DNA of 64,000 bases from Prorocentrum cordatum (lineage: Eukaryota; Sar; Dinophyceae; Prorocentrales; Prorocentraceae), in the NCBI GenBank assembly GCA_963575745.1, contig CAUYUJ010019869.1, positions 85,030-149,029 on the forward strand. Reading direction: 5' to 3'. Position 1 is the stretch's first letter. Each line of letters opens with the position of its first letter. The notes beneath the pieces are model-generated. The model was given only the letters and a program-made list of their open reading frames with translations, was not told where the DNA came from and did not search any database. Made by a program: the position numbers and the translations under genes. This document shows positions 63,651 to 64,000 of the stretch, piece by piece.

Positions 63651-64000
63651 GTTCGATTATTTATTTGTCTTCTGTTTGCCTTGTTTCCGCTTCCGCTTTC
63701 ACAAGCGTGTGGCCGCGCAGCTGCCTGGGGGCTGCGCCTGGCCCCCGCAGGCCCCGCTCCATGACGGCCGGCCCCACCCCCACGAGGCTCCAGATGCTCC
63801 ACGGGGAGGGGGGGGGCACGACCAGTCCACAGCCTCCCTGGGACCCCCCCTCCTGCCCGCGCTGGCGCTTGCGGGACTGCCGTATGGGAACCCAAAACAG
63901 GCCCCAAAGACCCCCCTGGGAATTTCGCCCAAGAAGGCCAAATTGTGGGAGATGTTTTGCCCCATTTCACTACATCGCTGTGTAAACATTTCTTATCAGC
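63651..64000. other. Window-end sequence, no gene recognised
   Basis: A minus-strand open frame (63554-63970) and a plus-strand one (63665-63985) overlap; neither shows a domain. GC-rich with G-runs at 63800-63815. Confidence 0.35.

Overview
The window looks like nuclear DNA of a repeat-rich microbial eukaryote, most likely a dinoflagellate. That is an inference from three things. The only well-supported coding block is a GC-rich retroelement combining reverse transcriptase, RNase H, a tyrosine recombinase and a methyltransferase-like domain, a combination I associate with dinoflagellate genomes. Micro- and minisatellites are very abundant. Degenerate TTTAGGG/GGGTTAGG-like tracts lie near the right end. 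No bacterial operon, rRNA, convincing tRNA, CRISPR array or dinoflagellate spliced-leader sequence was seen, and no ordinary host gene could be named with confidence.

The centrepiece is a 6.2 kb tyrosine-recombinase (YR) retrotransposon at 21521-27694. It carries the split direct repeat layout A1 ... B1-A2-B2 of the PAT/Ngaro branch of DIRS-like elements: A1 21521-21589, B1 27429-27500, A2 27498-27566, B2 27623-27694. The trinucleotide ACA starts A1, sits at the B1/A2 junction and ends B2. Inside are a small membrane-segment ORF, a Gag-like ORF with one apparent frameshift, a 1053-codon RT-RNase H-YR ORF that stops one codon before the presumed catalytic tyrosine, and a methyltransferase-like domain in another frame. 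The element looks recent in structure but is probably already inactive. It sits inside an older terminal-inverted-repeat (TIR) element (20312-21520 plus 27695-27920). Two complete relatives of that host element (2205-2880 and 38757-40018) show roughly what the empty site looked like.

Left part (1-20300): a TGTATG microsatellite; a 59-70 bp GC-rich tandem repeat; a TIR element; about three tandem copies of a 1-1.3 kb higher-order unit rich in GCGCGC (7360-10325); a degenerate ~180 bp GC-rich array with a TTGCAT tract inside it (12100-14240); a ~190 bp terminal direct repeat pair (14558-15740); an inverted copy of dispersed family A (17500-18150); and 1.4 kb of GTGAGTA minisatellite (18345-19790).

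Middle (27900-43400): a palindrome family with CACAAAACTAGTTGT arms around a 73 bp tandem array and a 0.7 kb GGA polypurine tract; microsatellite-cored repeats with conserved flanks; family A copies; an ATC-triplet composite element present twice in inverted orientation (35111-36680 and 41000-41773); and a small TIR element (MITE-like) at 42857-43083 with a sister at 59190-59411.

Right part (43400-64000): four copies of a composite satellite unit (head, CAT-rich spacer, 90 bp tandem array, GC-rich tail), one of them inverted and at least one ending in imperfect terminal inverted repeats; a likely captured exon fragment at 55560-55863; and a 1,558 bp tandem duplication bordered by telomere-like tracts. 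Most long open frames outside the retroelement are by-products of tandem repeats whose period is a multiple of three and should not be read as genes.
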